From Heligmosomoides polygyrus polygyrus (lineage: Eukaryota > Nematoda > Chromadorea > Rhabditida > Heligmosomidae), in contig OX377202.1 of assembly GCA_947396885.1 (NCBI GenBank), forward strand, positions 110,564,221 through 110,628,220: a stretch of DNA of 64,000 nt. The letters run 5' to 3'. The notes beneath the pieces were generated by a model. That model had not been told where the DNA came from. It saw only the letters and a list, made by a program, of their open reading frames with translations, and did not search any database. Shown here in pieces: positions 33,863 through 45,665 of the stretch. The position numbers and the translations under genes were made by a program. Position 1 is the first letter of the stretch. Each line of letters starts with the position of its first letter.

Positions 33863-36800
33863 TCAATGACCCGATTGCGCAGTGATCGGGTTCGTTCTCA
33901 TCTCGGAGACGAATATCGACGGCACAGCGTTTTTACTTCGAATGCAGTTAAGGCGAAGCTTGGAGAGAGTGTATGTGCGATAGTCCTTGAGGAAGAGTAC
34001 TGTGATGACTGGACCGAACACCGGATACAAGGCGATCAGAATCGTGATCGTGTACGAGATTCCGGGGCTGGAGGTGAGGCCGCCGAACAGAAGCACGTAG
34101 GCCACCATCGTCGGAGAGTGAAGGAACGCGAACGGGCACACGCTCTGAAATTCCTTCTTATTATTCTACGAAAGGCAGATTTTATTGCATTTTAGCCTTT
34201 CTGATTTTAGCCGTTTTTCTTTAGAGTGTTGTATGGGAGAGGGTCATATTTTTCTGATTCTGATGGTGTCAGTTCTTACCACTATAGATGAACACACCTG
34301 TAGTAGCAACAGGATGAACATCTGGTGATGCAGCTTCCGAAGATTCTTGCTGAATGCGCCCTCCTTAAGCGTTCGGTTGATATTTATGGCCGAGTGCACC
34401 ACTATGGCCGCGATAATTGACATAAGAATCAGGACTTCAACGACCAGCGTCATGGAGAGGGGTGTAAGGCTGTTCTGAAACATCTTGTAGTTAATTAATT
34501 TTAGACTAAATCCGATTTGTTCAATGTTGTAAAGAGTAGAGTTTACTTTCATACTTTGGTCGGAGGAGGCGCCGACTGTCGCCTCCACCCGATACCAGGT
34601 TCCTAGTTAAGATTCCCCGCCCAGGCCAACCAAGCCTTCCATCCCTTTGCGGTCGGTGAATTGGTACCAGATTTGTCTGGGAAGCGGTGACTTGTTCATC
34701 GGCTGGCCACCGCAAGTCATTGTATAACCAAATACGCATTCAAATCTCCTTCACGACATCACCTAGAACTATTAGGTTGGTGCATAAGTTGTCGGACATT
34801 TGATCCCTCCTGAATTGAAAGCGCATTTTCCCGCCAAATTTCTCACATGTATCAACGCCTAAATGATCGATCGATAGAGAAAGGAAAGGGCTACAAAACT
34901 GTTCCTAACATTTACTTCTGCGTTGTTAACGTCAGCTATTATGGCTAAGCAATTCATCCCAACTGAGACGCATTTTCGGCACGTCATGCTATTCCTGCAT
35001 CAATCTGGCCTCAATGCCAACGAATCGTATCGTCGTCTGAACGATGTTTACAACGAGAGTGCTCCTACTCTAAGTACTGTGTACCAGTGGTTCTCGAAGT
35101 TTGCAGTCGGTGAATTCTCCGTTGAAGATAATGAACGAGAAGGCGCCCGATGACACTGGATTTGGATGGCCTCCGAAGTAGAGTTGAAGCGGACCCATAC
35201 CAAACCACTCGCGAACTATCAAGCACTCTTGGTGTTAGTCACTCAACAGTCGTTCGAGGATTGAAGTCGATTGGCAAGGTGCAAAAATTGGGTCGCTGGG
35301 TGCCTCACGACTTGACACAACATGACATGGATCGCAGAGCCGATGTCGCTCTGTCTCTCCTTACCCTCAGACGTATCCACGGATGGCTGGACCACCTTGT
35401 CACCGGGGATGAGAAGTGGATACTCTATTCTAATCATCACCGGCGTGCACAGTGGATTGACGCAACTGGAGGTGCAGAAGACGTTCCGAAACCCGACCTT
35501 CACGTGAAAAAGGTGATGCTATGCATTTGGTGGAGCGTTCTTGGCGTAGAATACTGGGAGCTGCTGGACGAAGGGATAACAGTGACGGCAGAGGTTTACG
35601 TCAACCAACTGAGGAAGTTGAGCGCCCACCTTCAAACCACACGAGGAGAGCAAGTGAAGGTGTACTTTCAACGCGACAACGCTAGACCGCATATTGCCAG
35701 AGCGACGGCGGCTGAGTTGGCGGACTACGGATGGACCGTTCTTCCACACCCACCTTACTCACCAGTTCTCGCTCCTTCTGATTATCATTTGTTTTCAAGC
35801 CTTCAACGCTATTTGGACGGCCAGCAATTCAGGAACCGAGAGGATGTCAAGGAGGCACTGCTCACATTTTTTGAATCGCAACCGGCCCGTTTTGGAGGAA
35901 AGGCATCCATGCCTTACCAGCACGTTGGCGAAAGACAATTGATGTAAAGGGTGGTTACTTCAAATGATTTTTCGTATGTTGTGATAATAAATATTTCATG
36001 CCCCAAATGTCCGAGAACTTATGCACCAACCTAATAGAATGCGTGGGGCATCCCAAAAGGGATTGAGTAACGCCGTAAAAGCATACTATTGCTGCGGTTA
36101 AAAATCCTTATTATCTATGTTCCTTACTTATTCATACTGTTGTTCAGGTTGTTGGAAAAGTCCTGCGACGAAATTTTCAAACATTTTTCAAGGTTTTACG
36201 AAAACTGCCACTGTCTGTTCAGTGCCACTACTACATAGCTTATAAACCAAACATTATAGAACTAGACTTCAGCGGCCTATCGACCTAATTTAAATATATA
36301 TTTATATAAAAATATTCGAAGAGAAATCTTTCAATAACCCTTATTATGTTAACATTTAAAAAAACAATGTTGAAATTATGACATCTCCTTACATACTTCA
36401 CGATGTGCAACCGGGTAGATATTATAATGAACAAGGTTTGTCTGAAGGAAGGTTGTAAACAATTCATGAAAGTTTATTTTTAGATTTTCATAATACCCAA
36501 GTATTTTTGATTGAAACTGTGTAAAAATAAACGAGTGACATTTTAAAACAAGTTTCGCATTGTTTAAGAGCTTCTTCGAAAACCTAATATATCTTTACTG
36601 CTACTACAGCTCCTCAGCTTCCGTCTCGAAGGGATTTATGACAATCTTTTGAACACATAACGTAAAAAATTATGCAAGGAAGAGCTCTATTAGGTTATAT
36701 CATACATATTCTTTACGTCGAAATGACTAGAAGAATCTGCAATTTTTGATTGCTCACAAAATTATTTCCCTTCAGCTACAACAATCCAAGTTGATCTCCT

Positions 36801-39800
36801 TCAAGGGTGAGAAACTCTTTCGTTGTGTAGGATGTCGAGATCGCGCCGTGCACATGTTGCCGTGTCTGCTCGATTTGCAGTGCAAATCCAATCAACATGA
36901 AGTTCAACATCAACATGAGTTTGTTATGTTCGAGAAAAGCTCGATTTCTTTTACACCTTATCTTGAAGAGCCTTCATTTTGAGCTCTGATTTTTGTTATC
37001 TGATATAAGTAGTAAAAATCTGAATGTAAAGGACTAGTTTGAGGCGAATCTCAAAACTCGACAGCCAAATCATTTTTTCAATCACTGGCGAAAATTTCTT
37101 GCAAAAAAGACAAATAGATATACTGTTGTTTAGCCGATTGTGATGGAATCCATAGATCTATGAAGGGACAGAAATTTTCCATTACTACTACTTCCTTTGC
37201 GAATTTTCACTATTTTTAAATGACGCATCTTCTTAATTTTTAAATTCTGCTTGAGCATCCAGTTATTGTTCAGAGCTTCATAAGTAGTTGTGCGAAATCA
37301 TAATAGCTTCTCAAACAGGGATTATCCCGAATAACGCTCAATATTATCATGATTCGCTCGATTGCGAAATTTTGCCTGGACATGGCGCAGTCTCTGCATC
37401 CAGTGCATTAAAAGATTGCTGCATTATCAGCTCTCACCAGGGAAGGGTCTCAGGCGTAGGTCTGAACGGGGAAAATGGATAGTACTGCGAGAATCTCCAC
37501 CCTTCAGATACTAGAAAACATGTTTCGTTTCTGCTGAGTCAACCCAAAAAGCTACGGGCCCTCGAAATTGGGGGTACAGTATTGCACCGTCACCCTATCG
37601 TAACCTACCCTAATCGGCCGAAATTTGAAAAAAAATGATGTCAGATTCGTGATCACCACCCCAAATAAAACCACTGCTTGTGGTTTGGGAGACAAATTTT
37701 TTTCGATCTCTCCTCGACCTCTGGAGTCGTGAAGGTACAATAATAGTGCCTTAATGGCAGTTTAAATCAGCTTATTTCCTACACGTCTCCTACACATTTA
37801 TTTTACTCTAAATTGTCAAAAACGGCTTTACCGTGAGTTGTGCTTCACTCACTTTTCCCAGTTTCAGGATTATACAATGTTTTGTGTTTTTCATCGAATG
37901 GTAATCAGTGAGATTTCAGCAGGGCTACAGCAGGACCAGGGCTGTCGAGGTCATCATCACCATTTCGCCCAAACTTCTCCCAGGGGAGTTATTTGGGGTG
38001 CTGATCACGAATCTGACATCCGTTTTCCGTATTGAGCTGGAGCACGTTAAATTACAGTAGGTAGAGATGATTAATGGTAAGGCCGCTGTCACCGTTTTTG
38101 TCCAAACTTCGTGATGAGCACGGATCTGACCCATATTTGACAAATTAGAGTGAAGCAGCTGTGTAGTAGATGTGCAGTAAGCAAATTAGTAAAGGAGGCG
38201 GCAGTCATGCAAAATGCAAAAAGAGTGCGTAGCACGGTAGTTGAACATCTGACCTAGCGCTTGTGAAGCAGCCTCTCAGCCTGCTGAACCACCGATTCGC
38301 TTGCCACACAGCCTTTCGCCACGCCCATATACATCAGCGCGCGCGCGTAGGATTGTGGGTACGCGCTGACGGTGCAGTACTGTACCCCAAAATTCGAAGG
38401 CACGTAGATCCTTGGATTCGAGGACTCAGCAAAAACGAAACCTGTTTTTCTACTCTATGAAGGGTGGAGATTCTCGCTGTACTATCCATTTCCCCCGTTC
38501 AGATCTACGCCTGAGACCCTTCACTGGTTAGAACAGACTAAAAACATTACTATAACCGAAAAAAGTACTATTGTACTTCACAAAGGGTGATTATTTTCGG
38601 GACACTTCAGGATAAGCGTGCGTTGAGGATTGCCATCTTAAGATTTAGAAATTCATTTTAACTGACCGCAAATCCGTGAGGGATTCATGGTCGACCATAG
38701 TGATGAAGCAAGAGTGCCCTGGTATATCAGCTATAGTTATCCTCACCTTCATAGAGAAGCCGAGCTGTGCGCAGTCGTAGGAGTTGAGGCCGGTCGTGCG
38801 AGCGACCATTCCACTGAGCTCCTCGATGAAGTCGTCATTTGGCCAGAAGGCCACGAAGACGATGATGCACCAGTTCGCGATGACCGCTACATTCAGAAGA
38901 ATGGCGATCAAGACTCCACGCGGTCTCAGATGTTTGTGAAAGAAGCGGGGCCTGAAGGAGGCATTGAGTAAGAAACAGTATGTCTTTCTCCATGTTTCTC
39001 TTTCGCACTTTGCTAACCATGAAAGCGATTAGTCTTCATTTACATGTAATTTTCCCATCATGTCGGGAACTTCTCACCTAAAAATTAAACAAGTAATAAA
39101 TAACAAAAATAATTATAACTAGGACACTCTTCTGAGCTAGCCTAAGGCCCCTGTTATACTCCCGCGGGAGCTTCCGCGGGGCGTCCGCGGATGGACGGTG
39201 CACCGCTGACCGCGGGCGTGACGGGGCGCGGCGATTGGCCGGCTCGGGAAACCCGGCGCGATTTCCGCCCATCCGCGGACGGAAGCTCCCGCGGGAGTAT
39301 AACAGGGGCCTAAGACTTTTGAAATCGAATAGAATTGTTTCAAATTGAAAAGGACTTCTTCTATATTGAAGTAAGACTCTCCAAAAACGTTAGAATAATC
39401 ATCTGTTTAGAGAAAATATTAGTATAATTTGTTTGTAGTTTTAATTCACCTACATAATAAGTGAACTGTGATTGCTTGAAATTTTACAAATTTCTCATCT
39501 TTTGAGGAAGGTAGTGGTTCGGAACTTGTTTTAAAGAGGGGAAAGGCAGCCATTTTTAGTGCTAAAATAAGGGCTAGTGCCACGTTCTTCTTCAAGACGT
39601 TGTGATTTTTATTAGATTTATAGCCAGCCTTCTGCTTGCAGTGAGTTTCAAATTTGTAAACGATACAACAAAAACTATTGTAGAAACACATATCAGTCAA
39701 ATAGAAGCTCCGAATACCGACTAGACTAGTCGGAACTATGTTTTTGGAGAGTCTTACTTTAATAAAGAAGAAGTCCTTTTCAATTTGAAACAATTCAGTT

Positions 39801-42800
39801 CGATTTCAGAAGTCTTAGGCTAGCTCAGAAGAGTGTCCTATTTAATAATTATTTTTGTTATTTATTGCTTGTTTATTTTTTAGGTGAGTGTTCCCGACAT
39901 GGTGGGAAGCATTCTACATGGTCAAGGTACAGTCTCCTTTAATGCCTTCATCAGCGCTACTGCTCTGATCACCTGGCTAACCTTGGTTATGCTAGGAAGA
40001 AGGCGACCCTGCCGAAACGAAAGCTTAATAAACGCCATATAACGATAACAACCTCGCTTAGATTTCAAGAAAGAAGCAATACGAATCAAATAAAAATTGC
40101 GACGAGCTTATCGAGTGCATAGCGCGATTTTTCCTTTTAATGCATCAAATGATTACCTTCTTGCTGCGCTTCAAAGCGAAGTTTAATTCATTATTTTTCT
40201 TGAAAAATAAAATGATTGTGAAATTTTTACACTCATTTGGGAGGCTCAACTAAAAAAATAAATAAAATAAGTTATGTGAAGACTTTTTTGATAGTCTTTA
40301 ATTCAATATATAATTAGTTTTTTTTTCGATTTCGTCCTCAAAGAGTTTGAGGTTTTGAGAACCTAAAAGAGCTTAGAAAGTGTCCAATTTGATTCGAAAA
40401 GTGTCTACTTTCACGAGAAAACGGTATAAACTGCAGAAGCAGCAGCCTCATCGCTACACTGTTCCGAAAGATTTTCTAAGCTTGAAGGCCACCAAAGGTT
40501 TTTCGACAAAGTATTGATTTTGTGGTTATTATATTTGTTGTTATACAAGCAGGTGTTGTTGTACCAGGCTTCCAATAATTCTTGTCCGAAAATTTCACCA
40601 TTTTTAATTTTTTCAACTTTATTGAAAAACAAGTGTAATCAGCAATATAACCACCACAGTTATCCACAACAGTGGCCCATCGATTGAGCAGGTCGCCGGT
40701 GCCCTTCGCCCAGAACTCCGGGGACTGCGACTCGAAGAAGTCCGCGATGTCGGATTTGAGGTTGTCGTAGTTGGTGAATTTTCTTCCGGCCAAATGGTGC
40801 TTCAGCGGACGAAACAAATGGTAGTCGGAGGGGGCGAGGTCCGGGGAATACGGCGGATGGGCAACCGTCTCCCAGCCGAGCATCGCCAACTTCTGCTGGG
40901 TCTCCTTCGCCATGTGGGGGCGCGCGTTGTCGTGCAGCAGGTGGAGCGAGGCCCGTCGGGGACGCTTTTCTCGGATGGCGGCGGCTAGTTTCTCGAGCTG
41001 ATCGGTGTTGATGGAGGCGGTGACCGTCCTGCCTTGCGGGAGCAGCTCGAAGTACAGCATGCCCTTGGCGTCCCACCAACCAGCAGCACAGCATGATCTT
41101 CAGCGGGTGCAGGTCGGCTTTCGGCGTCGTCGGGGGCTCTTCTCCGCGCGAGATCCAGACAGCACGGCAGGCAGCGTTGTCGTAGAGGACCCAGCTCTCA
41201 TCCCCAGTGACCAGGTCTTCGAGAAACTCCTTGCGATGCGGACGAAGGAGGAGGGACTGGCAGACGGCCACGCGGCTCTGCTTGTTGGCGTATGTCGACG
41301 GTGGGGGATCCAACGGGCCAGAACTTTGTGGTAGCCGAGTAAGTTGAGTCGATTGTGGATGGTGGACTTGCTGCAGCCGAGCGTCGTCGCCAGTTCACGG
41401 GTGGTGGCTTCCGGCTTCTTCTTGATACAGCGACGGACTTCGTCATCATCCACCGTAGAAGGCCTCCTGCTGTGCTCCCTGTCCTCGAGGCTCGTGTCGC
41501 CGCTCTCGAAACGATTAAACCAGCGCCTGGCTGTGCGTTGGGACACTGCATTCTCCTTGCCCGCTCTGCAGATGTTGGCGACCGCGGTGCCCGTGTCGTT
41601 GCCCAGCAGCCACTCGTAGTACACGAACGTACGAATTCGACCTTGGTCCACTTTAGCTTGTACTGGTAGCTAGACGCGGCGACTGCGCCTTATATACCCC
41701 TAGCGTGCAACTCTGGAGAACCTTCTAGAAGGTTTTTACACTTGCCTGATATTATAACACTTCTAAGGAAAATTATAGAATTTTGAAAACTTTCAGACAG
41801 GAATTATTGGACAGCCTGGTAAAACGGAAAATTTCATGGATTAAAGTTGGAGCAATTAAGATCGCGTTTTGCCATTTTTTCAAAAATAAGGGTTGAAAGT
41901 CGCATTTTTGTCAAGTTTGATATAATAAGCATTCACTGTAATAAAACAGCCCAAAAGCTTGAGCTTATAGGTTCAACGAAATTATATGGATTTATATGGG
42001 TTAAAGTTACAGGGAGTTACGTAGTCCTTTTATAAGTCGCGCTAATAGTTTGCCTAAATGGAAACTATTTCAACTGGAATACTTAGACAATAAAACCATA
42101 GTTTGTCACGAAACTGTCATATTCAAGTGGCATGCAAATACATCCGTTATTCAACTAGCCCATCTCTCCACTTACTTGCAGAGCTGTAGGTAGCGGTAGA
42201 TGAAGCTGTCGCCGACAAGAAGTAAGGAAGTGATGAATGTTTGACAGAATATCACCATCAGGATTTGGCCTCCAAGTTGCATGCGGAGTGGCCCAGTAGC
42301 GATGAAGATGAACGAGAATCTCTCGGAGATGATTAGCTGGAAAACATCTGAGCAAATACAAAGCATTGGTTCTTCTCCTCCTCTTCAATATTGAACATCT
42401 TATTTTTTATTTATTGAAATACTCTGTATAGGACAGGAGTGAACTACAGTACGATAAACAGCAACAACAACAAACAAGAGTGGCTCCTTGTATTTCGGGA
42501 AGGACGTAGTCTTGCTCGAAAGTTTAAGGCAGGCTTCTCCTGTTGCAACTGTTAATCATTTAGATTGTATCGTGGTCTTCAGCTTAGAATAGTGACTCAA
42601 ATAAGGTGTAGAACATTATTCTGCAGCTTAGTTGAGTCACTATTTCAGTAATTGAGTTCAGCCTAGGAGCTAGACTGCACCATTAAATGTGGGAAGGCGG
42701 AATTAAAGCGAGGTTGAATTGTGATACAAGAAGATGTGAACAATCAGTATTCAGCGAAAATTGTGAAGACTTCACGCACCCTGAAATATTTTAAGAAATT

Positions 42801-43333
42801 CGACCTATGATCAAGGCCCATGTAGTGCAATTGCCTTGCGGGGTGCATCACGCATCCTACATATTCTACGGGATACCTTTGAGGCGATTTGAATGTGTAC
42901 TTGGCCCAGTGTACATACATAGTTGAACTGAATCGATTTGAACGTGAATTAAGATGTACTTACTAGTAAATCGTAAAGCCAGCGATTTATTCTTCGCACG
43001 CAGATTCACAGATTTGTCACAACTTGAGCGTTAACGAGGGTTTATGGATTTTGAAAGTATTTGTTTAGTACTCATAACCTTATTTCGTTATTGTTTTAAA
43101 AGATAGTGTTTAAAAAAATGTGTAGCCGGTAAACTTACAGGAACCAGAAAAAATAAGCACGAGGAGAACATGATATGTTGAATGCCGGTGAGCAGAAAGA
43201 AGTACTTATAGGACTTGATCATTTTCAGCGGACACCGGAAGTAGACGTAGACCAGATAGACGTTGCAAACGACGGACACCATCGAGATGGCCTGACAAGC
43301 CCACTGAAACGCAGTGCTTGTCCTCGAAACCAT
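33863..43333 (-). CDS. gene B: seven-transmembrane chemoreceptor, Str/Srd-like
   Basis: Exons 43333-43139, 42336-42176, 38951-38747, 34474-34298 and 34144-33863 (195, 161, 205, 177, 282 nt) join in frame to 339 aa; all introns are GT-AG. A CTCTCTCTTTTCAG acceptor 7 nt before the ATG suggests leader trans-splicing and fixes the start. TM1 is near VCNVYLVYVYF, TM2 YFFLLTGIQHIMFSSCLFFL, TM3 FITSLLLVGDSFIYRYLQLC, TM4 in exon 3 (IAILLNVAVIANWCIIVFVA), TM5 in exon 4 with LRKLHHQMFILLLLQ, and TM6-TM7 in exon 5 with ALYPVFGPVITVLFLKDYRT, the ending typical of Str-superfamily receptors. It is closest to gene C, with identical lengths of exons 2-5. Introns 2 and 3 (3.2 and 4.3 kb) carry two mariners, a SINE, a fold-back element and a palindrome, yet all splice sites remain. 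Confidence 0.88.
34772..36034 (+). mobile_element. mariner, nearly intact, inserted in SINE-2
   Basis: TA-flanked ends TTAGGTTGGTGCATAAGTTG and, mirrored, AACTTATGCACCAACCTAA; 1263 bp. The terminal sequence resembles the cecropia/Hsmar1 type. It sits in intron 3 of gene B, opposite to the gene's strand, and is the best preserved mariner here. Confidence 0.92.
34941..35947 (+). pseudogene. mariner transposase with a single frameshift
   Basis: The N-terminal part (34941-35153) begins MAKQFIPTETHFRHVMLFLH and holds the first helix-turn-helix. A frame change near 35150 is followed by an open frame to 35947 with the second helix-turn-helix (TTRELSSTLGVSHSTVVRGL) and WVPHDLT. The catalytic triad is kept: Asp in VTGDEKWILY, Asp in QRDNARPH, and Asp in VLAPSDYHLF, with 34 residues between the last two (DD34D). 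Only the frameshift prevents expression of a full enzyme, which would cut and rejoin DNA at TA sites. The loss is probably recent. Confidence 0.9.
37435..38529. mobile_element. fold-back element FB1, copy 1
   Basis: Terminal arms of about 120-160 bp are inverted: CACCAGGGAAGGGTCTCAGG on the left and, mirrored, CCTGAGACCCTTCACTGGT on the right, with CATGTTTCGTTTCTGCTGAG and CTCAGCAAAAACGAAACCTG inside them. Inner inverted words GTCAGATTCGTGATCACCAC and GTGCTGATCACGAATCTGAC form a second layer. A tRNA-like segment lies in the right part (about 38215-38310, complement). It sits in intron 3 of gene B. No coding frame is recognisable. Confidence 0.8.
39052..39909. mobile_element. palindromic element, one arm split by a MITE
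   Basis: The left arm (CATCATGTCGGGAACTTCTC onward) and right arm (ending GTTCCCGACATGGTGGG) are reverse complements with few changes over about 300 bp. The left arm is interrupted by a GC-rich MITE at 39146-39310, while the right arm keeps the empty site. It lies about 100 bp upstream of gene B exon 3. Confidence 0.85.
39146..39310. mobile_element. Harbinger-type MITE with verified empty site
   Basis: Ends GGCCCCTGTTATACTCCCGC and mirror GCGGGAGTATAACAGGGGCC are flanked by TAA (39143-39145, 39311-39313). The uninterrupted mirror arm reads TAGCCTAAGAC at the same place, showing the pre-insertion site with one TAA. The centre is very GC-rich. Confidence 0.92.
40564..41819 (-). mobile_element. 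bandit-like mariner, full-length copy
   Basis: TA-flanked ends CCAGGCTTCCAATAATTCTT on the left and GAATTATTGGACAGCCTGG on the right; 1256 bp. It is the same family as 47-931 and lies in intron 2 of gene B on the gene's strand. High GC in the transposase region contrasts with its AT-rich surroundings. Confidence 0.9.
40623..41651 (-). pseudogene. mariner transposase, two frameshifts and lost stop
   Basis: The N-terminal frame (from 41651, MDQGRIRTFVYYEWLLGNDT) has both helix-turn-helix regions up to VLARWIPH. The second frame has FLEDLVTGDESWVLYDN with the first catalytic Asp. The third has LHLLHDNARPHMAKETQQ and HPPYSPDLAPSDYHLF, with Asp-34-Asp spacing kept. All three catalytic Asp remain, but the frame changes twice (near 41310 and 41060). 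The stop seen in the sister copy (GATTAG) is GATTAC here, so the frame reads on through the inverted end and out of the element to 40476. Confidence 0.9.
42825..42910 (-). repeat. SINE-2 3' fragment
   Basis: GGGTGCATCACGCATCCTAC followed by ATTCTACGGGATACC and GAGGCGATTTGAATGTG matches the tail half of SINE-2 in reverse orientation. It breaks off after about 85 bases. It lies in gene B intron 1. Confidence 0.6.
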
Positions 43334-43340
43334 TATAGGT
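43334..43340 (-). promoter_or_regulatory. probable trans-splice acceptor and 5'UTR of gene B
   Basis: Minus-strand CTCTCTCTTTTCAG ends at 43341; only 7 nt (ACCTATA) separate it from the ATG at 43333. No upstream coding exon is apparent, so a spliced leader joined here is the simplest reading. Confidence 0.6.
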
Positions 43341-43400
43341 CTGAAAAGAGAGAGAGACAATCAGCCTCTTAACAAAAAATTCGATATATGTCGCTTACAA

Positions 43401-43835
43401 GGAAAGGTTCCCAACACAAGGTGAGCTTTTGCGATGCTATTTTAACGGGATGTAGGGCCGTGTGAGCGGAGTCCAGTCAGTTTTTGCTGAACGCTTTTTT
43501 AGAGGCTTGAAAAAGAGGTGTGAAAAGGTGTGTGCAACACACATCAACTCCTATAACACCCCGCGAGATGTGTCTTGACAGCGCAGTCGGTGGGGGTGCC
43601 GCTTCATAAAAGAACACCGACGGGCTTTTGAGTTCGACTCCGAGTACTGCCAATACTTTCGCACATATTAGTTTGTTGTTCTTACGTTTTCTCATGATCA
43701 CAAGAGTCAATTTTAGGCCATCAATGCTTATAATAAACCAAGGCCGTCTATTTGCGCCTTCATATGTGCTAGTTTTTCAACGATGCGTATCTGCGCCATA
43801 TCATTTCTCTGGGAATAAAAGGTCTTATTGCTTTT
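43401..43835 (+). repeat. SINE-1 copy upstream of gene B
   Basis: Starts AAGGAAAGGTTCCCAACACA, about 65 bp upstream of the gene B start. It includes GATGTAGGGCCGTGTGAGCG, an A-box-like GACAGCGCAGTCGGTGGGG, a B-box-like TTGAGTTCGACTCCGAGT, and ends near GGGAATAAAAGGTCTTA. Other copies: 44055-44409, 55893-57810 (split) and 58385-58768. Confidence 0.8.
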
Positions 43836-44054
43836 CCATTTTAGTCAACAGCTATGATATAAAACTATGAAAAAAAGTAAACACAAGCGTTTGCCAACAC
43901 CAGCGGCATCATACAAAAGCCAATGAAGAACGATCTTCTCCCTGGGAGGGAATGACCACTTCTTCTTCGCTGAACGCGTAATTTGTGGATGTAGAGAAGG
44001 GTCCTGGATGAACATCGGCGTAACCAACTGCCACACACACACAAAATGTAGCAC

Positions 44055-44409
44055 ATATGAAGGGACAAAGTCTAAAATTGGCTCCTATGATCATGAGAAA
44101 GCGTAATAATAAAAACTCATTTGTGCAAAAATATTGGCAGTTAGCGAACTCGAACTCAAAAGCTCACCGGTGTGTTTCTATGAGGCGGTACTCCAACCGG
44201 CTGCGCCGCCGAGGCACATTTCGTGGGGTGTCATAGGTTATGATGTGTGTTGCGCACACGTTTTCCCACCTCTTTTTCAGTTCTTCAAAAAAAAAAAACG
44301 TTCAGCAAAAACTTACTTTGGCTCTGGTCTACGGTCACACGGCCCCTACATCCCCTCAAAATAGCATCGCAAAAACTCACCTTGAGTTTGGGAACCTTTC
44401 CTTGTTAGG
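44055..44409 (-). repeat. SINE-1 copy, inverted
   Basis: Reverse complement of the family: GATCATGAGAAAGCGTAATA at 44090, GCGAACTCGAACTCAAAAGC (B box complement), CTGCGCCGCCGAGGCACATT (A box complement), and TTGGGAACCTTTCCTTGTTA at the outer end. With 43401-43835 it forms an inverted pair upstream of gene B. Confidence 0.8.
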
Positions 44410-45364
44410 TGAACAGCAGGGGTGTGGTGACGGTCAAAACGCGGACCGTAATCGTGCACTACGGGATTCGCACCGCGGCGGCATTGCGGTAGCGATATTT
44501 AATTCTGTTTTTTTTTAAACAAAATCTATTGTCCAGAGAACTGGCGTTAGTCGTGGAAGGACCTTTCAAGTGAAGCTCAACTCTAACGGTCGGCGCTCAT
44601 GAGCTTATGCTGTAACTTTTTTCGTTAAATTTGACTCTAAACATTGTCGGAATTATCACTTTTTGATTCATTCCATTTTCCTTCCTTTTTTCCTGAAAGT
44701 TAGTTACCGAGAGGTGATAGGAGAAAAGGGATTGGGGAATTCTGAGCTGGAGTCTTAGTTGATTGTGGAATAGTCTAGAGGCTAGACTTCCTTTGCGACT
44801 TCTATTGTTTCTACAACATAGAAAAGCTTTTTGCATTGTTTTTAAAGGAAGTTTGTTAAAGCTTCGAGTAGAAGGTAGAAGATAGCCTGAAAAGAGTTGG
44901 AGAGTTATGGCTAAGGAAAGCCGTCGAGATAGAGAGCCAGGCCAAGCGTTGTTGTTTTTTGTCGCCACCAGTAATTGATAATGTCTAGAACGAAGATTCA
45001 ACGTAATTATATCGTTCTGGCGACCAGTCTAGGTTTCAGTTTTCAGCAGTATTCTCCTGTTTCTTGAGCTGTTTACCACATATGATCCATCGTTTTCGAT
45101 GTTCAGTCGGGGGAAGCTGGAGTAGTCAAAACAGACCCTTTTCATGTTGTTCCTAAATGTAGCTAAAGTTTAACTTTTTGTAGGAGTTTAACTTTAGTTG
45201 TTAAGCAAAGCTTGTAGTTTTTCACGGAAAGAAGATAATTTGATTTCTGCAAAGTTCCGATGAAACGGCTAGGAAGTTTTCAAGAAAGTTTCTTATACAA
45301 AAAAAGAAGAAAAGTCAACCGGGCATTATTTACTTGTTAGTGATTGGACAGGTTTGATTTGTAT
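44410..45364. other. intergenic, no gene seen
   Basis: Open frames such as 44597-45001 (minus) match nothing recognisable. No repeat family seen. Confidence 0.4.
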
Positions 45365-45665
45365 AAAGGATAAGGATAAAGGACGGCGTTACTCACTCCC
45401 TTCTGGGATGCGCCAGCGCATTCTACTTCTACGGGATATCGTGGAGGCGATTTGAATGCGTGTTTGGCCATACAATGACTTGCGGTGGCCAGCCGATGAA
45501 CAAGTCAGCGCCCTATCCTTCCCAGACAAGTCTGGTACCAATTCACCGACTCCGGAGGGATGGAAGGCTTGGTTGGCCTGGGCGGGAAATCCGAACCAGG
45601 AATCTGGTATCGGGTGCACACGACAGTCGCTCCTCCTCCGACCGCGTCACACGCGCCCGTATGAT
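45365..45665 (-). repeat. SINE-2 copy, well preserved
   Basis: Reverse-oriented full copy: tail GGATAAGGATAAAGGACGGC, body ACTTGCGGTGGCCAGCCGAT at 45478-45497, B-box complement CCGAACCAGGAATCTGG, and head complement ACCGCGTCACACGCGCCC. Confidence 0.82.

Larger units (their letters stand above)
34555..36085 (+). repeat. SINE-2 copy split by a mariner
   Basis: The head and body lie at 34555-34771 (CCTAGTTAAGATTCCCCGCC, then CACCGCAAGTCATTGTATAA). The 3' part resumes at 36035-36085 (GAATGCGTGGGGCATCCC, AACGCCGT). Joining across the mariner restores the order seen in the intact copy at 22805-23105. Confidence 0.88.

Noticed and set aside
36746..36982. Possible extra exon within gene B intron 3
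   Set aside because: Exon 3 and exon 4 of gene B already join in phase 0 as in genes A and C, and this frame has no matching splice sites or membrane segment.
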